Source: Epichloe hybrida
Taxonomy: Eukaryota; Ascomycota; Sordariomycetes; Hypocreales; Clavicipitaceae
Assembly (NCBI GenBank): GCA_019022495.1
Contig: JAFEKR010000048.1
Coordinates: 62,001 to 126,000, forward strand
Length of the DNA stretch: 64,000 nt
Direction of reading: 5' to 3'
The notes under the pieces are model-generated. The model was not told the DNA's origin. It worked only from the letters and a program-made list of their open reading frames with translations, and ran no database searches. A program made the translations under genes and the position numbers. This document shows positions 34,661 through 45,083 of this stretch, piece by piece. How positions within the stretch are numbered: position 1 is the stretch's first letter; each line of letters starts with the position of its first letter.

Positions 34661-35185
34661 ATGCTCTCCGTCAGGAACCTCCTCTTCCTCGCCGTCGCCG
34701 TCACCGGCTCCGTCATCAAGCGCGACGCCGGCCAGGTCAAGTCGGATCTCCAGCTCATCAACACCGACACCCAGGCCGTCACGGCCGCCGTCAACAACTA
34801 CAACGGCGGCGGCGTCACCAACGCCCTGCCCATCGTCAGAGCCCAGTCGAAGCTGTCCAGGGACATCAAGTCTGCCACCGACCACGCCAAGGCCGCCGGC
34901 GGCATCAGCGAGGCCGACGCCTCGGCCATCATCGGCTACATCAAGAACACCCTGCAGCCCAGCATCCAGGGCTCCCTCTCGGCCCTCAAGACCAAGAAGG
35001 GCAACTTTGATGCCGACGGCCTGACCCCCACCGTCAAGTCTAGCCTGGAGTCCCTCAAGAGCGACACGGACAACCTCAGCGCTGCTCTCATCGCCGGCAC
35101 TCCCCCCAGCAAGGTCTCTGAGGCCAAGGGTGTGAGCGATGCCATTGACGCCAACTTCAACGATGCTATTGCCTACTTTTCTTAA
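34661..35185 (+). CDS. small secreted HsbA-domain protein
   Basis: 174 aa. A short signal peptide (MLSVRNLLFLAVAVTGSV) is followed by a Kex2-like KR and a single HsbA-type helical domain (DLQLINTDTQAVTAAVNNYN, heptad-like hydrophobics throughout, ending NFNDAIAYFS). No repeats or GPI tail, so it is probably released. It matches the domain of the upstream wall protein in layout, and the two are likely ancient tandem paralogues. Codon use is strongly C-ending, suggesting high expression. Single exon. Confidence 0.88.
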   Translation: MLSVRNLLFLAVAVTGSVIKRDAGQVKSDLQLINTDTQAVTAAVNNYNGGGVTNALPIVRAQSKLSRDIKSATDHAKAAGGISEADASAIIGYIKNTLQPSIQGSLSALKTKKGNFDADGLTPTVKSSLESLKSDTDNLSAALIAGTPPSKVSEAKGVSDAIDANFNDAIAYFS

Positions 35186-36204
35186 ATTTAAAAAAAAGAA
35201 AAAAAACATATCCTCCCCGTATTTATATATATTGCAATCACTCTTTTTTGCTCGAAGAGGGATGGATCGATCCGATCCCCTTTAGTCACGTCACACTGGC
35301 GGGATGGAGATGTCTTCACTGGTGACTACACACGGCAACACACAAGTCTAGCTAGTGGGAATAAAATAACAAAAGTTGCAAATATCAAAGGACTGGAATG
35401 CAATGACACTTCATTTTCGTCAAAACCCCCCCCCCCCCCCCCCTGCTATTATTGGTTAATTAGCACTTTCCTGTTCCGGGCCATGCGCTCGTCCATGTGA
35501 CGCGAACCATGGGCTCAGCCGCCCGCTTTGTGCAACTTTGGGTTTGGCAGGGGATCGAGCAGACCCTGGTATCAGACGGCATGCAACGTCTCTCTATTCT
35601 TGACAACTCCTGCTTAGATGGCGGCCCGGGGTGCAGGGATCCTTCCTGGCGGACAAGGACAAGTCAAGTCAAATGGAGTAGACACGGGACGGACGAGAGA
35701 GAGAATCTATTCAGCTGGGAAAATGCCCTGCCAGGTAACTCCAACTCTTGCAATGGGGTGTCAACGCCCACGAAAAAAAAAAAAAAAAAACCGACAAGGC
35801 TTCGCAGTGAAAGTGGACGAACGACTTACGACTTCACGAGAGAGGAAATCCGAACCAAGTGGGGCATACTCATCACGCCTGGCGTCTCATCCGGCCGAAG
35901 AAGCGGAAGACTCTGACTAAATAGAAAGAAGAAGAGGACGAAGAAGGAGGGGGAAAAAAAAAAAAAAAAAAAAAAAAGGACAACATGACCGTGGTCCATC
36001 CGTCTGATGCACACGAGGTCTGGGACGGGCAGAGCAGGCATCCACTGCGCGAGATTGCGCGGCACTTGCCGGCCATGGCGAATCACACACTACCTACAAG
36101 TTCGGTCCCAAAATAAATGCAGCCAGCCAGCGAGCCTACGTGAGCGAGGGCCACAAAAGACCCCCAAAAAAGAAAGGTAACTCCGTGAAATCACGGAGTA
36201 CAGT
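35186..36204. other. intergenic, homopolymer-rich
   Basis: 3' region of the HsbA gene with a 17-base C run near 35427 and A runs at about 35773-35790 and 35957-35977. No gene recognised. Confidence 0.5.
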
Positions 36205-36286
36205 TGCGTAATCTGGGAATCGAACCCAGGGCTCCCCGACGCTGCCCGGATGGCAACGGAGAATTTTACCACTAAACCAATTACGC
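36205..36286 (-). tRNA. tRNA-Gly (anticodon GCC) with an 11-nt intron
   Basis: On the minus strand the acceptor stem GCGTAAT pairs with ATTACGC. There is a D-arm GGTTTAGTGGTA, anticodon stem CTCCG/CGGGG with loop TTGCCAT (anticodon GCC) and T-arm CTGGG TTCGATT CCCAG. The loop is interrupted after position 37 by TCCGGGCAGCG, the canonical place for nuclear tRNA introns. A T-rich tract lies about 25-35 nt downstream on the minus strand and could serve as RNA polymerase III terminator. Confidence 0.93.
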
Positions 36287-36474
36287 TAGAAGTCCAGATT
36301 CCTGGATGTTGAAAACATGTCACTCTTTCGTGTGCTATGAAGCCATTATCAAGAATGAATGTGTGGAAAGAATGTTTGCACCCGTCTTGGCAATTCAAGG
36401 CATCATCATCATCATTCTACACCCACTGTAGCGCCAAAGACGCCCACGGCTAACACTGGCACTTGACTTGAACC

Positions 36475-37286
36475 ATGTGGCTCCAGAGTTCAGAGCGTCA
36501 GACGGCAAGTCGTGTCGTACGGAGGGAGGGGGATTGTGGTACATGCATTCCACGCAGGCCATCCCGCAGGTCGCCCCGGGCCCGACAGCAGCAGCAGCAG
36601 CAGCACCCTTCATATCCGCCTAATCCTCCGTCCCTTCTCGCCCACGGCATCACCGAGCAGGCATGGCGCTCTTTCCTGGACACCGTCTCTGCCTTCCTCA
36701 CCGCCAAGGTATCAGATCGGGCCATTGCGCACGCGGCCGACGTGGCCAAGAGCCTCGGGGAGCCCCACGTCAACTACGGCAAGAGTCTCGCCAACCACGC
36801 GAAAACGGTGGGCAGGCAGATTGCCCGGCACGCGAGGCGCCTCAATCTCTGGCGCGTCGCCGCCAATGTCATCGGGGGAGCCGTCTCCATCCCCGTGCAC
36901 GCCGCCCTTGGGGGCCGTCCACGCCATCCATCTCCGCGATCCCGTCGACGGCGCTCGCGGCCGTTTCCAAGACGCCGAAAACCCCGCTGCAGCGCGCGGC
37001 CACCTACTCGGCCGTCGCGAGCAAGGACTGGCTCAACGCGAGGGGTCTTCACGCGGTGCTGCTGGACACGAGACAGCTTGCCGAGGTGGTTCGCGTGCCG
37101 CCAGATACGCTCCTGGACATTGCTGCCGAGGGCGGCAGAACCGGCGGTGCTGCCGGGACCATGGGCGCCTTGGAAGGACACCTCGAGAAGCTGAGCGTTT
37201 CTGAAGACAAGGCCGTGGTTTTGAGCGCGCAGAGTTTGTGGCTGGTGTTGGTTCCACTGGTGGCGGAGATTGACGGGTCGAAATGA
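36475..37286 (+). CDS. uncharacterised fungal protein, apparent one-base frameshift
   Basis: Family not recognised. The first frame gives a Gln run, then LLAHGITEQAWRSFLDTVSA, VNYGKSLANHAKTVGRQIAR and AVSIPVHAALG. After a GGGGG run at about 36910-36914 the coherent protein continues one base back: STALAAVSKTPKTPLQRAA, YSAVASKDWLNARGLHAVLL, LEGHLEKLSVSEDKAVVL and WLVLVPLVAEIDGSK to the stop at 37286. A sixth G would restore one frame. The opposite frames look like shadows. The true start is uncertain: 36475 opens the frame but its first 30 residues look non-coding, and an ATG at 36543 in another frame is also possible. Confidence 0.55.
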
Positions 37287-37976
37287 ATGAAATGTGAATG
37301 TGCTTTTGCGGACGCATAATGCATATATTCCCTTGACCCCGAATTGCTGAACATTCTACATGCGGGCCTCGCCCGTTCCTCGTGGACGTGATAAATCTAG
37401 TGGACTCGACTCATCGCAGGTAAGCAGTACCGCCGGCATCTTGAGCTACACATTGCCATGTTCTGACTCAAACAACTAGGCATTCATCGCAGAGACACAC
37501 CACTGAGGAAGATGCGATAGCCAGTATCAATCATACACGTTTTTTTTCCTTCTTCCTGATTTACGCAATCAAAGCTCCTCAAGTCTAGCATATCTTGTCA
37601 AATAGGTTGCCCCAAGTCTCTTGAGAATCCAGCCTGGTTCTCTCTACATCACGCATCACGCTTCGTCACCAACGGCATCGGCATCGCAACCACAACCTGG
37701 GATACCGCCTGTTCCATTAGTGGCATATATCAAATCAAGAGAGCCCCCCATGTCGTCGTACGCGACTAGTTCCGTGACATCACTCTGTTTCTTCGAAGAA
37801 AGGCTGACCCATGTTCCCGCTCCTTTTTTGATCCGTGCTCTCCCTTGTAGTGTCGCTCTGCATCTCCGTGCCCTCCTGCGCACCATCTCCCGTTTGTGTG
37901 ACTGGCGTGCCATCTTCGTTCTCCATCATGGCTGCTAATCGCGCAGCCCTTCCCTCTTTCTTTCGGGGAACCGGAG
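37287..37976. other. intergenic between convergent genes
   Basis: No gene recognised. Some CATC/GCATCG repeats near 37660-37690. Confidence 0.45.
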
Positions 37977-39288
37977 CTATCGAGAAGTCAGTTCTCTCGG
38001 TTCATCATCCGCGACGGCCAATCCAGTAGACAACAAACCTCGCCCATTCTCCTGAACATAGAACCGTCTCAACAGTCCCACGGCTTCATCTCGCCCCCAC
38101 CCCCCCTCAATCTCGTAACCTGCCTCAACGTTCCCTCCATCGCCACCTCCAGGTGGATAGGACGTCCCCAACGTCCCACTACCATCCGGAAGCTGCGACG
38201 GACGAGGCGTAGGGTGCGCGCTGGCTGTTGGGCCATCCTCGCGCACGGGCAGTGAATTGGCATGAATGCTAAAGACACCCCCAGTGCCGCCAAACTTATC
38301 ATTGACCGCGCCAAAATACACCTTCTTGATGCCAAGCTGCCGCAAAAGAGATGCGCACATGACACAGGGCTCAACCGTGACATACAGAATGCATTCTCTG
38401 ATAATTTCCCGATTTACCCGGGCATCAGGATGGAATTTTTGGCCATAAGGATAAAGATGGCCCATCCTCCCATCTTCGTTGCCCTCGTCCAGTGGCCTCG
38501 AGTCGACCGACGCCGTGTCAGATGCGTCATCGGCAACTCGTGGAGGCTGCTTCGGCTTGAGAGAGGTGGTTCGGGGTCCGTCCTTGGGCGGATACGACAA
38601 GAGGGCTGACACGGCCATGAACTCAGCATGTCTTGTCCCGTTTCGAGTCACATTGGTAGCGTTCATTCCCTTGGCGATGATGGTGCCGTTGTGCACGAGG
38701 ACGCAACCCACTGGTGTCTCATTTGTTCGCAGGGCGAGACGAGCCTGGCAGTGGCAGACAAGTCAGAACAAGTGAATAAAGCCGTCACCGAGATGAGCTA
38801 TCCAACAAGTGCGGTGTGTGGGAAACAAGAACAAGGAGCATGCATACCATATCAAGTGCCTCGCCAATAAATCGCATATGATGTGCCCGTTCTGCCAAGA
38901 CTGCTGGATCCTCCTCAATCGTCCCCTCGGGAATCAACGGCTCCGTTTCCGGCAGTGCATCCTGGCTGCCGAGATTCAACTTTTTCAGAGACAGCGTCAA
39001 GTCCTTGTCTTCAGATCCATGGCCTTCCGGAGGCCGGTTCTCCTTGTCCGCATGGACAGCAGAGTACTGATCGACCGCCGCATTCATGGCGGGCGTCGTT
39101 TTCGTTTTCGAATCTTTCGAGGCCAGTTTTTCTGAAGGCGATGCGTTTGCAATAGCATTTGTTGACGGTGGAGCCGACGGCCTCGTTGGACCGTCCAGCT
39201 GGCTGTCAGCTGGCGACGACCGGCGGAACAGTCTGCGGATGGCATTTTTGGCAGGTGCCAGCAGCCCAAGAAGCTGGAGCAGCGTCAT
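37977..39288 (-). CDS. TAD2: tRNA-specific adenosine deaminase, Tad2/ADAT2 subunit
   Basis: Two exons: 39288-38848 and 38744-37977, with intron 38745-38847 (GTATGC donor, CCAG acceptor), giving about 402 aa. The catalytic deaminase domain starts around ALDMARLALRTNETPVGCVL. The zinc/catalytic motif HAE lies at about 186-188 and the second zinc motif PCVMC at about 273-277. The family, with Tad3, converts A34 to inosine in tRNA anticodons in nucleus and cytoplasm. Unlike most homologues there is a Ser/Pro-rich insertion of about 60 residues between the two motifs, a 140-residue disordered N-terminal extension and a Gly/Pro-rich tail. The start at 39288 is a choice; an internal ATG at 39087 is possible. 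Confidence 0.85.
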
Positions 39289-40290
39289 CCCGAGCGGTGA
39301 ATTTGTCGACTCTGTCTCGTCTCTTCCGAGTTGGTGAAGGGCGCATTGGCTAGCTGCCCACCCACCTGAGAAGGTAGTTGGTTGCCTGAAGACTGCTCCA
39401 GCACGCGCCCTTCGACAGCGAAAGATTGTGCGTTTTCAAGTATCTTGAGACTTTCGGGGAAGCAGCTAGATGAGAAGTGACGCACAACTGTCCGGGTTGA
39501 CTGACAGCGTCCAGTGTGACGCGATAAGTCATTCAGTGGCACAGCCTCTCAATCTTTGCCACACCCCAAGGTAGATCTCTCCTGAATCCAAGTGCAGAGC
39601 CCGTGAAACATCGAGCGATGGAACGACAATTGTTATCGGATTTCCAATATCCGTCCCTGAGACACTGCTGTCCTTTGGAGAGCAAATTTGAGTCAAATTG
39701 ATCAGAGGCATAGGGGATTATTGTAAATGAAAAGCAAGATGATCAGGTGAGAAATTACGATAGCAAATTTGATACTATGAATGTCATGAGAGAATCATCT
39801 TATTCGTTTGTGTCATCGTATGAGGTTGCAGATATGAAGATTGTCACCAACCCGTCTGTCCATAATACCAAGAAAAGAAAATGCATGATTTGAGCGTCAC
39901 ATGACAGCGACCCACCCACTCACTCACACAACAACCCGAGCAACTGGATGACCACGTCGCAGCGTCTGCTCTGCTCATATTTTGACTGCAAGTCAAGGAA
40001 AAGTCAGTGGGGCGCTTGGCAGCTGAATAGAAGATAAACCCGCCTGTCACGTTTTTATATTGGTCTAGTTATATCATGGATTTCTAGCTCAACAAGCACT
40101 TGTGATGGGTGCCGCGTCTAATACTCGTCACCAAAATGCAACCCTGCAGAGCAATTTGGGTAGAACAATTTGGGTATCATGCTTGACCCAAGTTCGCCAT
40201 TTATTTAATGTTTCGCTGTCCCGATAGTCCGTACTTGATCCATCATCTGCCAGATTCCAAGGCATCTATCATCCAGCATGAACTGACAGG
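39289..40290. other. intergenic
   Basis: Short minus-strand readings at 39285-39542 and 39529-39711 are open but show no recognisable domain. They might be upstream exons or leader of the deaminase gene. Nothing else seen. Confidence 0.4.
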
Positions 40291-43120
40291 CTATACAACG
40301 CACATAGAACACACGGGAGTGAGCCGAGCTCGCAGCCCAAGTGCTGATCGTCGCGACATTGTCCGATTGAATTTGTCCAACGGCTGCAGCTGCTTCATGT
40401 TTGCGAATCGAGCCCTGGTCTCGACGCTGGTGTTTGCGGCCGCAATGGTAGCAACCAACACATACAGTGCCAGACTAGACATGGCGCTAGAAGAGTTTGC
40501 GAGTTGAATTGCCGTCCGGGAAAAGGCGAGATCCGCGTTTGATGATGCCGAAGTGATCGGCCATGTTTCAATGTCCGACGTCGTGACAGGTGAATTCGCC
40601 GCGACGTTGTATGTCACCAAAGGTTGAGCAACAATGGCCTGACTGATCGGCGTGCTTGTACCACATGTGCTGCCATCACATGAACCATCATGTAGGTCAG
40701 CACCTGTGCCTGCGGTAGGTGAGCATAATGCAGAAGGGTCAGCGTCTCCGCCAATGTCGAGTGACGACGAGACTATGCCTTGAGTGCCATCTGCGAGGCC
40801 ATTTGTGGCTTCAGATGAACGATGACCGGTATCAATCAGGTGTGTGCGGTCTTGCGAGGGGCTTGAGGCGTCATCGACGGTCAGGTTAGTCGGGCGTTTG
40901 GTAGACGATTGCCGAGGAGCATCGGCATGGGCAGACTGAGACTTTGAAAGAGTTAGTCGACATGCGCATGCACGTAAATCTGATTTTCGACATACGCTTA
41001 GTACATGAGATCCAGAGCGAACTGAAACCGGACTATCAACTGCATGAATCTGATCGGCAGGTGTTGTTGGCATGTCCTTTTCCACATTGAATTAGCTAAG
41101 TGAGCATCGGGATATTCGTAACGCCTAGGGTACATACGCTGTGTGTTCTATAGGCCGCAACGGGTGCCGATTGATGGCCCAACTCAGCCGGTGGCGCCTT
41201 TTTTCCAGTTAGTCGCCGGACGACAGACAATTCTGCGTGATTTTCCGCGGATGTACGTACACTTCTGTGCCTATCGGTTGAGACGGGTCCGGATTGGTCG
41301 TAATCTCCAACTGGTAGCACCTTTTTTGAAGTTAGTTTCCGTAGTAAGAGATTCATTTCAGCAAGGCTACGTACACTGCCGATCGCGCTAGTCGTGGATG
41401 GTGTTCCGGCAATGACAGCTTGGTCGACGAGTTCAACCGGAGATGCCTGTGTAGAGGTCAGCACGAATGCAGGAGCAGATAGAACAAGACGAGGTGGACA
41501 TACGCTAGGGGGAACATCAAGTGACACGGATGCTGCAGATGATTCGAAGCTGAGAGGCACCTTCCAAGAAGTTAGTTCCCATGAGATCATCGCAAAGTAA
41601 ATCGGTATGCGTACGTTTGCTAGGGTCTGACCACCCGATGAAGCGTCTCCGTCCACAACGACAATGCCTGGTGGACAGCGAAGGACTCCCTCGCCCACTG
41701 ATTCCGACAGAGTTGTCGTATTCGGACTATAGTATGACTCGTGTCCGGATTCGCCTAAAGTGCTCCTGGTAGTCAATTGAACGCTGTCGTGTACAGCGCT
41801 GCGGCCACAACCGCCAACATAGTTGGCAGAGTGGAACTGGTCTTGATCAATTGACAGGCCAGGATCGCTCCACTCAATTGCCTCCCCGCTGGTGGCGGCA
41901 GCGAGTGACGGTTGTGGGCATTCTGACAATGAGGATTCGTTCAAGTCGGGCAGGCTGCTGCTACTCAATGAGCTAATCGGTAACATCCGCTCATCCTCGG
42001 AGAAGCTGGACGACGGTGAGAACAAGTTGAAATCTGTGTAATCGCTCGAAGATCCAGAATGTTCCAGGAAGGGGAAATTGGGTGTCCATGCTTGCAGCTC
42101 TAGGTTAACGAGCTCGGCACCAGCAGGCGCACCAGGGTCTTGTTGAGATGACGGCGTGACCGACTTCAGCGGTGATGCAGCAGAAGAGGAGGAGGAAGAC
42201 GACTGAGAGGAACTGTAGTCGGCGGTGTCGAGCAGAGAGTCGAAGTCGGGCGTGTCCGTGGGAGGGAACTGGACGAACTCGTCAAATGGGTCGTAGGACA
42301 AAGCGTTAGGATCAAAGTCCTCCAGACCAGTGAATGAGAATGTGAGATCCTGGTCAAATGATGACGATCCAGGGAATACGATCTCCGGATTCGTGGTCGT
42401 GGCTGGCAAGTGACAAGGTGGAACTGACTCTGACGACACTGCCCTCGCCTTCTTGGTGGGCTTTGGTGTGCTTTGAGGTGCTACTTGAGCAGCACCACGC
42501 TTCTTGTGGCTAGGGTCGCACCGGATCTTCTTGCGTCGGCAGTTGTCGCAGGCCTTGATGACTCTCATGAGATGAGCATGATCGCGCTGCTCCTTGGTCT
42601 TGGATCCCCGTGAGGCAGAATCGGTCACATCCAATCCGTCCTTTGTGAGGATCTTCATGCCAGGAAGATGCGAAACATCGGTAGTTTGATGTCTCGAGGG
42701 CCGGCCACTAGTCTTGGACTCTCGTCGGCGTTGCAACGAGACGCGGGATGAAGAAGATATTGATGAGGCTGAAGTGGCACTCCAGTCCCAGGAAGATGTG
42801 ATGGGAGCAAAAACGCTGAAGGGGGAATTGGCTGAGTCCATGGAAGGGCTGGCCGTTGAGGGAGAAGCGGTAGCAGATGGTGCAGACACCGGGTAGAACT
42901 TGTAAGTCTGCCCCGTCATCTGAACGTGCTGGAAGAAGTCAAAAGTGATCGCAGCGCGCTTCTCGCCGGCAGAAGAAGGGCCAGGATTAAAGACGTTGAT
43001 CATGTCGTCGAGCTCTTGCGATCCGAGGGCAGGGAAGAATTGCAACGGAGTGCCGAGTGTGGGCTGATACACGGAGAAGCCCTGAGGGAGAGAAAAGGGG
43101 GACTGATCGGTGGAAGCCAT
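40291..43120 (-). CDS. Ser-rich nuclear-type protein with half zinc cluster and mini-exon 3' part
   Basis: Proposed exons: 43120-41615, 41560-41504, 41446-41375, 41320-41261, 41197-41138, 41076-40996 and 40941-40291; about 828 aa. The first exon holds a basic motif KACDNCRRKKIRCDPSHKKR around residue 190. It is the first half of a Zn2Cys6 cluster (Cx2Cx6C) without the second CxxC half, so classical zinc-cluster folding is unlikely. It is followed by acidic and Ser-rich activation-like stretches (LEDFDPNALSYDPFDEF, FDSLLDTADY, poly-Ser). The C-terminal exon has a hydrophobic segment ALYVLVATIAAA near residue 780. Every proposed exon is a multiple of three. Start chosen at MASTDQSPFSLPQGF. A role as transcription regulator is inferred only from composition. 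Confidence 0.6.
40942..41614 (-). repeat. array of similar mini-exons and short introns
   Basis: Five mini-exons of 57, 72, 60, 60 and 81 bp alternate with six introns of 54, 57, 54, 63, 61 and 54 bp. Donors are GTACG or GTATGT. Acceptors follow AACTAAC-type branch points and mostly end AAAAG. Mini-exon products look related: ASPVELVDQAVIAG.., VLPVGDYDQSGPV.., APPAELGHQSAPVAAY.., DMPTTPADQIHAVDSPV... Each starts at phase 0 and most end in Ser. Five of the six introns are themselves 3n and open, so retention would keep the frame. Confidence 0.65.
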
Positions 43121-44070
43121 TTCTATATTAAAGCCGAGGATGGTCTTGTTGGGGAAGTAATCCAGTTTGGAGGACTTGACAAAGAACCCTTTTAAACAGG
43201 TTCCGACTGCGGGAGTTGGCACGCTGGGTAATGAACTAGCTGGCAAACGAGGCAACGATCATTGGTGTGTGTAAGTCCAAAGAGACTGTCAAGCGTCTAC
43301 TTTTTCTCTTGAACCTACTTACTGAGTTTACAAAGACGATGAGATCCTGGAGAAGTGTCTCTGATTCTCACGAGAATCGATGGTATGAGACAAGTCAGAT
43401 GCAACGTGCTACGCCAGCAGCGCACAATCTGACCACACTGTTGACTGTTTCGGGGGTCTAGAAAGTCCCAGTCTCCTGACTGACAGTTTGAACGAAGAGA
43501 GAGAGGCGATTAAAAAAGAAAGTGAAAGCCGAAACTCGTAGAGGAGGCGTGTTGCCGAGTTTCGAGAGAGAAGGGTAGGCAGCCTTGGGGTCGTAGGCTC
43601 ACAGAGGTTGTGGTTTTGCCTCTCTTCAATACCTTTTCCAGCCGAATTTTCAGCTCTTCTGCGAGGCGACGACTAACTGAAGTGATCTTGAGAAGGCTTG
43701 GGGGCGGAAGAGGAAAAGCGAGGGATCGAGAGGGGAGGGAGTCACGAACGGTATTTCACTTTGAAGCATTTGTTCCATGGCGCAGCACGTCAAGGGTGGA
43801 GGAAGCTGACTCTTTCGGCGTGCTCAATCAGGACTAGTGCAGATCGGGCAAGCCAATGAGCAGAGACTAACCCAGCCACGGCCTCGATTTGAAGATGCTT
43901 CATTGGAAGCTGCGGCCCACTCCATGCACCACCCGCAATGTGCCTCCGGTGGGGGGTGTCTTCAATTGGTCAATGGACCGAAGGCTTCCTGGCTTCCTGC
44001 AAGAGTGACTGAATTCCTAGTCCGTAGAGTGACCTCTAATGTTACCCCAGACTCCAGCCATCTGCATGTA
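43121..44070. other. intergenic, upstream of the mini-exon gene
   Basis: Short open readings exist on the plus strand (43610-43837, 43837-44118) without recognisable domains. Purine-rich GAGAGAGG tracts near 43495 and 43560. Confidence 0.4.
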
Positions 44071-44308
44071 CAGTCTAACCCCTGTATGATTTTACACGAG
44101 GTATATGACGAGGGGTAGCAGGCTAATAACAAATCACTAGGTAAGGTAAAAGGTACCTTAGATTCTATGTATTTTACTAGAATTACTTTGTAATTTTATA
44201 CTCCTATAGTATCCCTAATAGCTTCACTTACTATAGCTACTTATAGCTAATAGTAGCTACCCTACGTGAAGCTTTTAGCTAGTGTAAAATCATTTAGGGG
44301 TTAGACTA
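44071..44308. mobile_element. Tc1-type MITE, 238 bp
   Basis: Inverted ends: CAGTCTAACCCCTGTATGAT at 44071 and, reverse-complemented, TAGTCTAACCCCTAAATGAT ending at 44308. Both continue TTTACAC(G/T)AG. TA flanks on each side (44069-44070, 44309-44310). AT-rich centre, no coding. Confidence 0.85.
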
Positions 44309-44317
44309 TATATAATG

Positions 44318-44472
44318 CCCCCCCTGAATTATTTTACAAATCTACATGCCCTAGTTATTCGTTCCTCTCCAATAGCTGTGATTAGCTATAAGTACACTAT
44401 AGCCCCTATATTATTTTAGAGAGCTATAAGGGATATATATAGGGTATAAAGCGCTATAAAAAGATACATTAC
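44318..44472. mobile_element. left part of a second MITE family, cut by a TRIM
   Basis: CCCCCCCTGAATTATTTTAC.. through CTATAAAAAGATACATTAC closely matches the left 150 bp of the complete copy at 49470-49749. The match stops where the TRIM begins, and the right half cannot be clearly followed after 45083. Confidence 0.75.
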
Positions 44473-45083
44473 TGTCAGAACCCGAAGGTGTGCGGGTAAG
44501 CCATTAAACCAAAAGATTTACTAATGCTAGCTCTCGCTTGCATCGCACCTTACAATTGATTATTAGGCTGCGCGCGCACCTAATAATTATCCCTTCCCTC
44601 GTAAGGCTCGCCCCGAGCCAAGGGCCCCACACAGGCCAGCGGCTAGCAACGCAACCTTAGCTTGGATTAGGCCTGGTCATCCGTGGCCTCTGAGATAATC
44701 AACTAATTGTGAACCCCCAAGGCCCAGTACGCACGGCAACTAGGCCTATATATCACCTAGTGCACGTGACCCCACGGTCGCAACAACCGTACGGGCGCAA
44801 CTATACCTACCCTGTGAGCCTAACGTAAGCGCCTAGCCTAGCAATTTAAACCTAGACCTATTAGGTTAGTCTAGCTATAGGAATTAAACCTAGGACCTAG
44901 CGCACGCCCCACCCACGAGGATTTAAACCTAGGACTAGCACACTAGAAAACCCATGAGAGCTAGCATTAATATCAGAACCCGAAGGTATGTGGGTAAGCT
45001 ATTAAACCAAAAGATTCACTAATGCTAGCTCTCGCTTGCATTGCACCTTACAATTGATTATTAGGCTGCGCGCGCACCTGACA
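44473..45083 (+). mobile_element. TRIM with 113-bp LTRs
   Basis: Direct repeats 44473-44585 and 44971-45083 (TGTCAGAACCCGAAGGTGTG .. GCGCACCTGACA). Differences are C/T and G/A only: TGT/TAT, CACCTAATA/CACCTGACA. Flanks ATTAC and CTTAC match at four of five bases. The 385-bp interior has several TTTAAACCTAGG boxes resembling tRNA B-box complements and no coding capacity. A solo LTR of this family lies at 29714-29846. Confidence 0.85.

Noticed and set aside
43610..44118. Two short plus-strand frames upstream of the mini-exon gene
   Set aside because: No protein-like pattern, and the second runs into a MITE.
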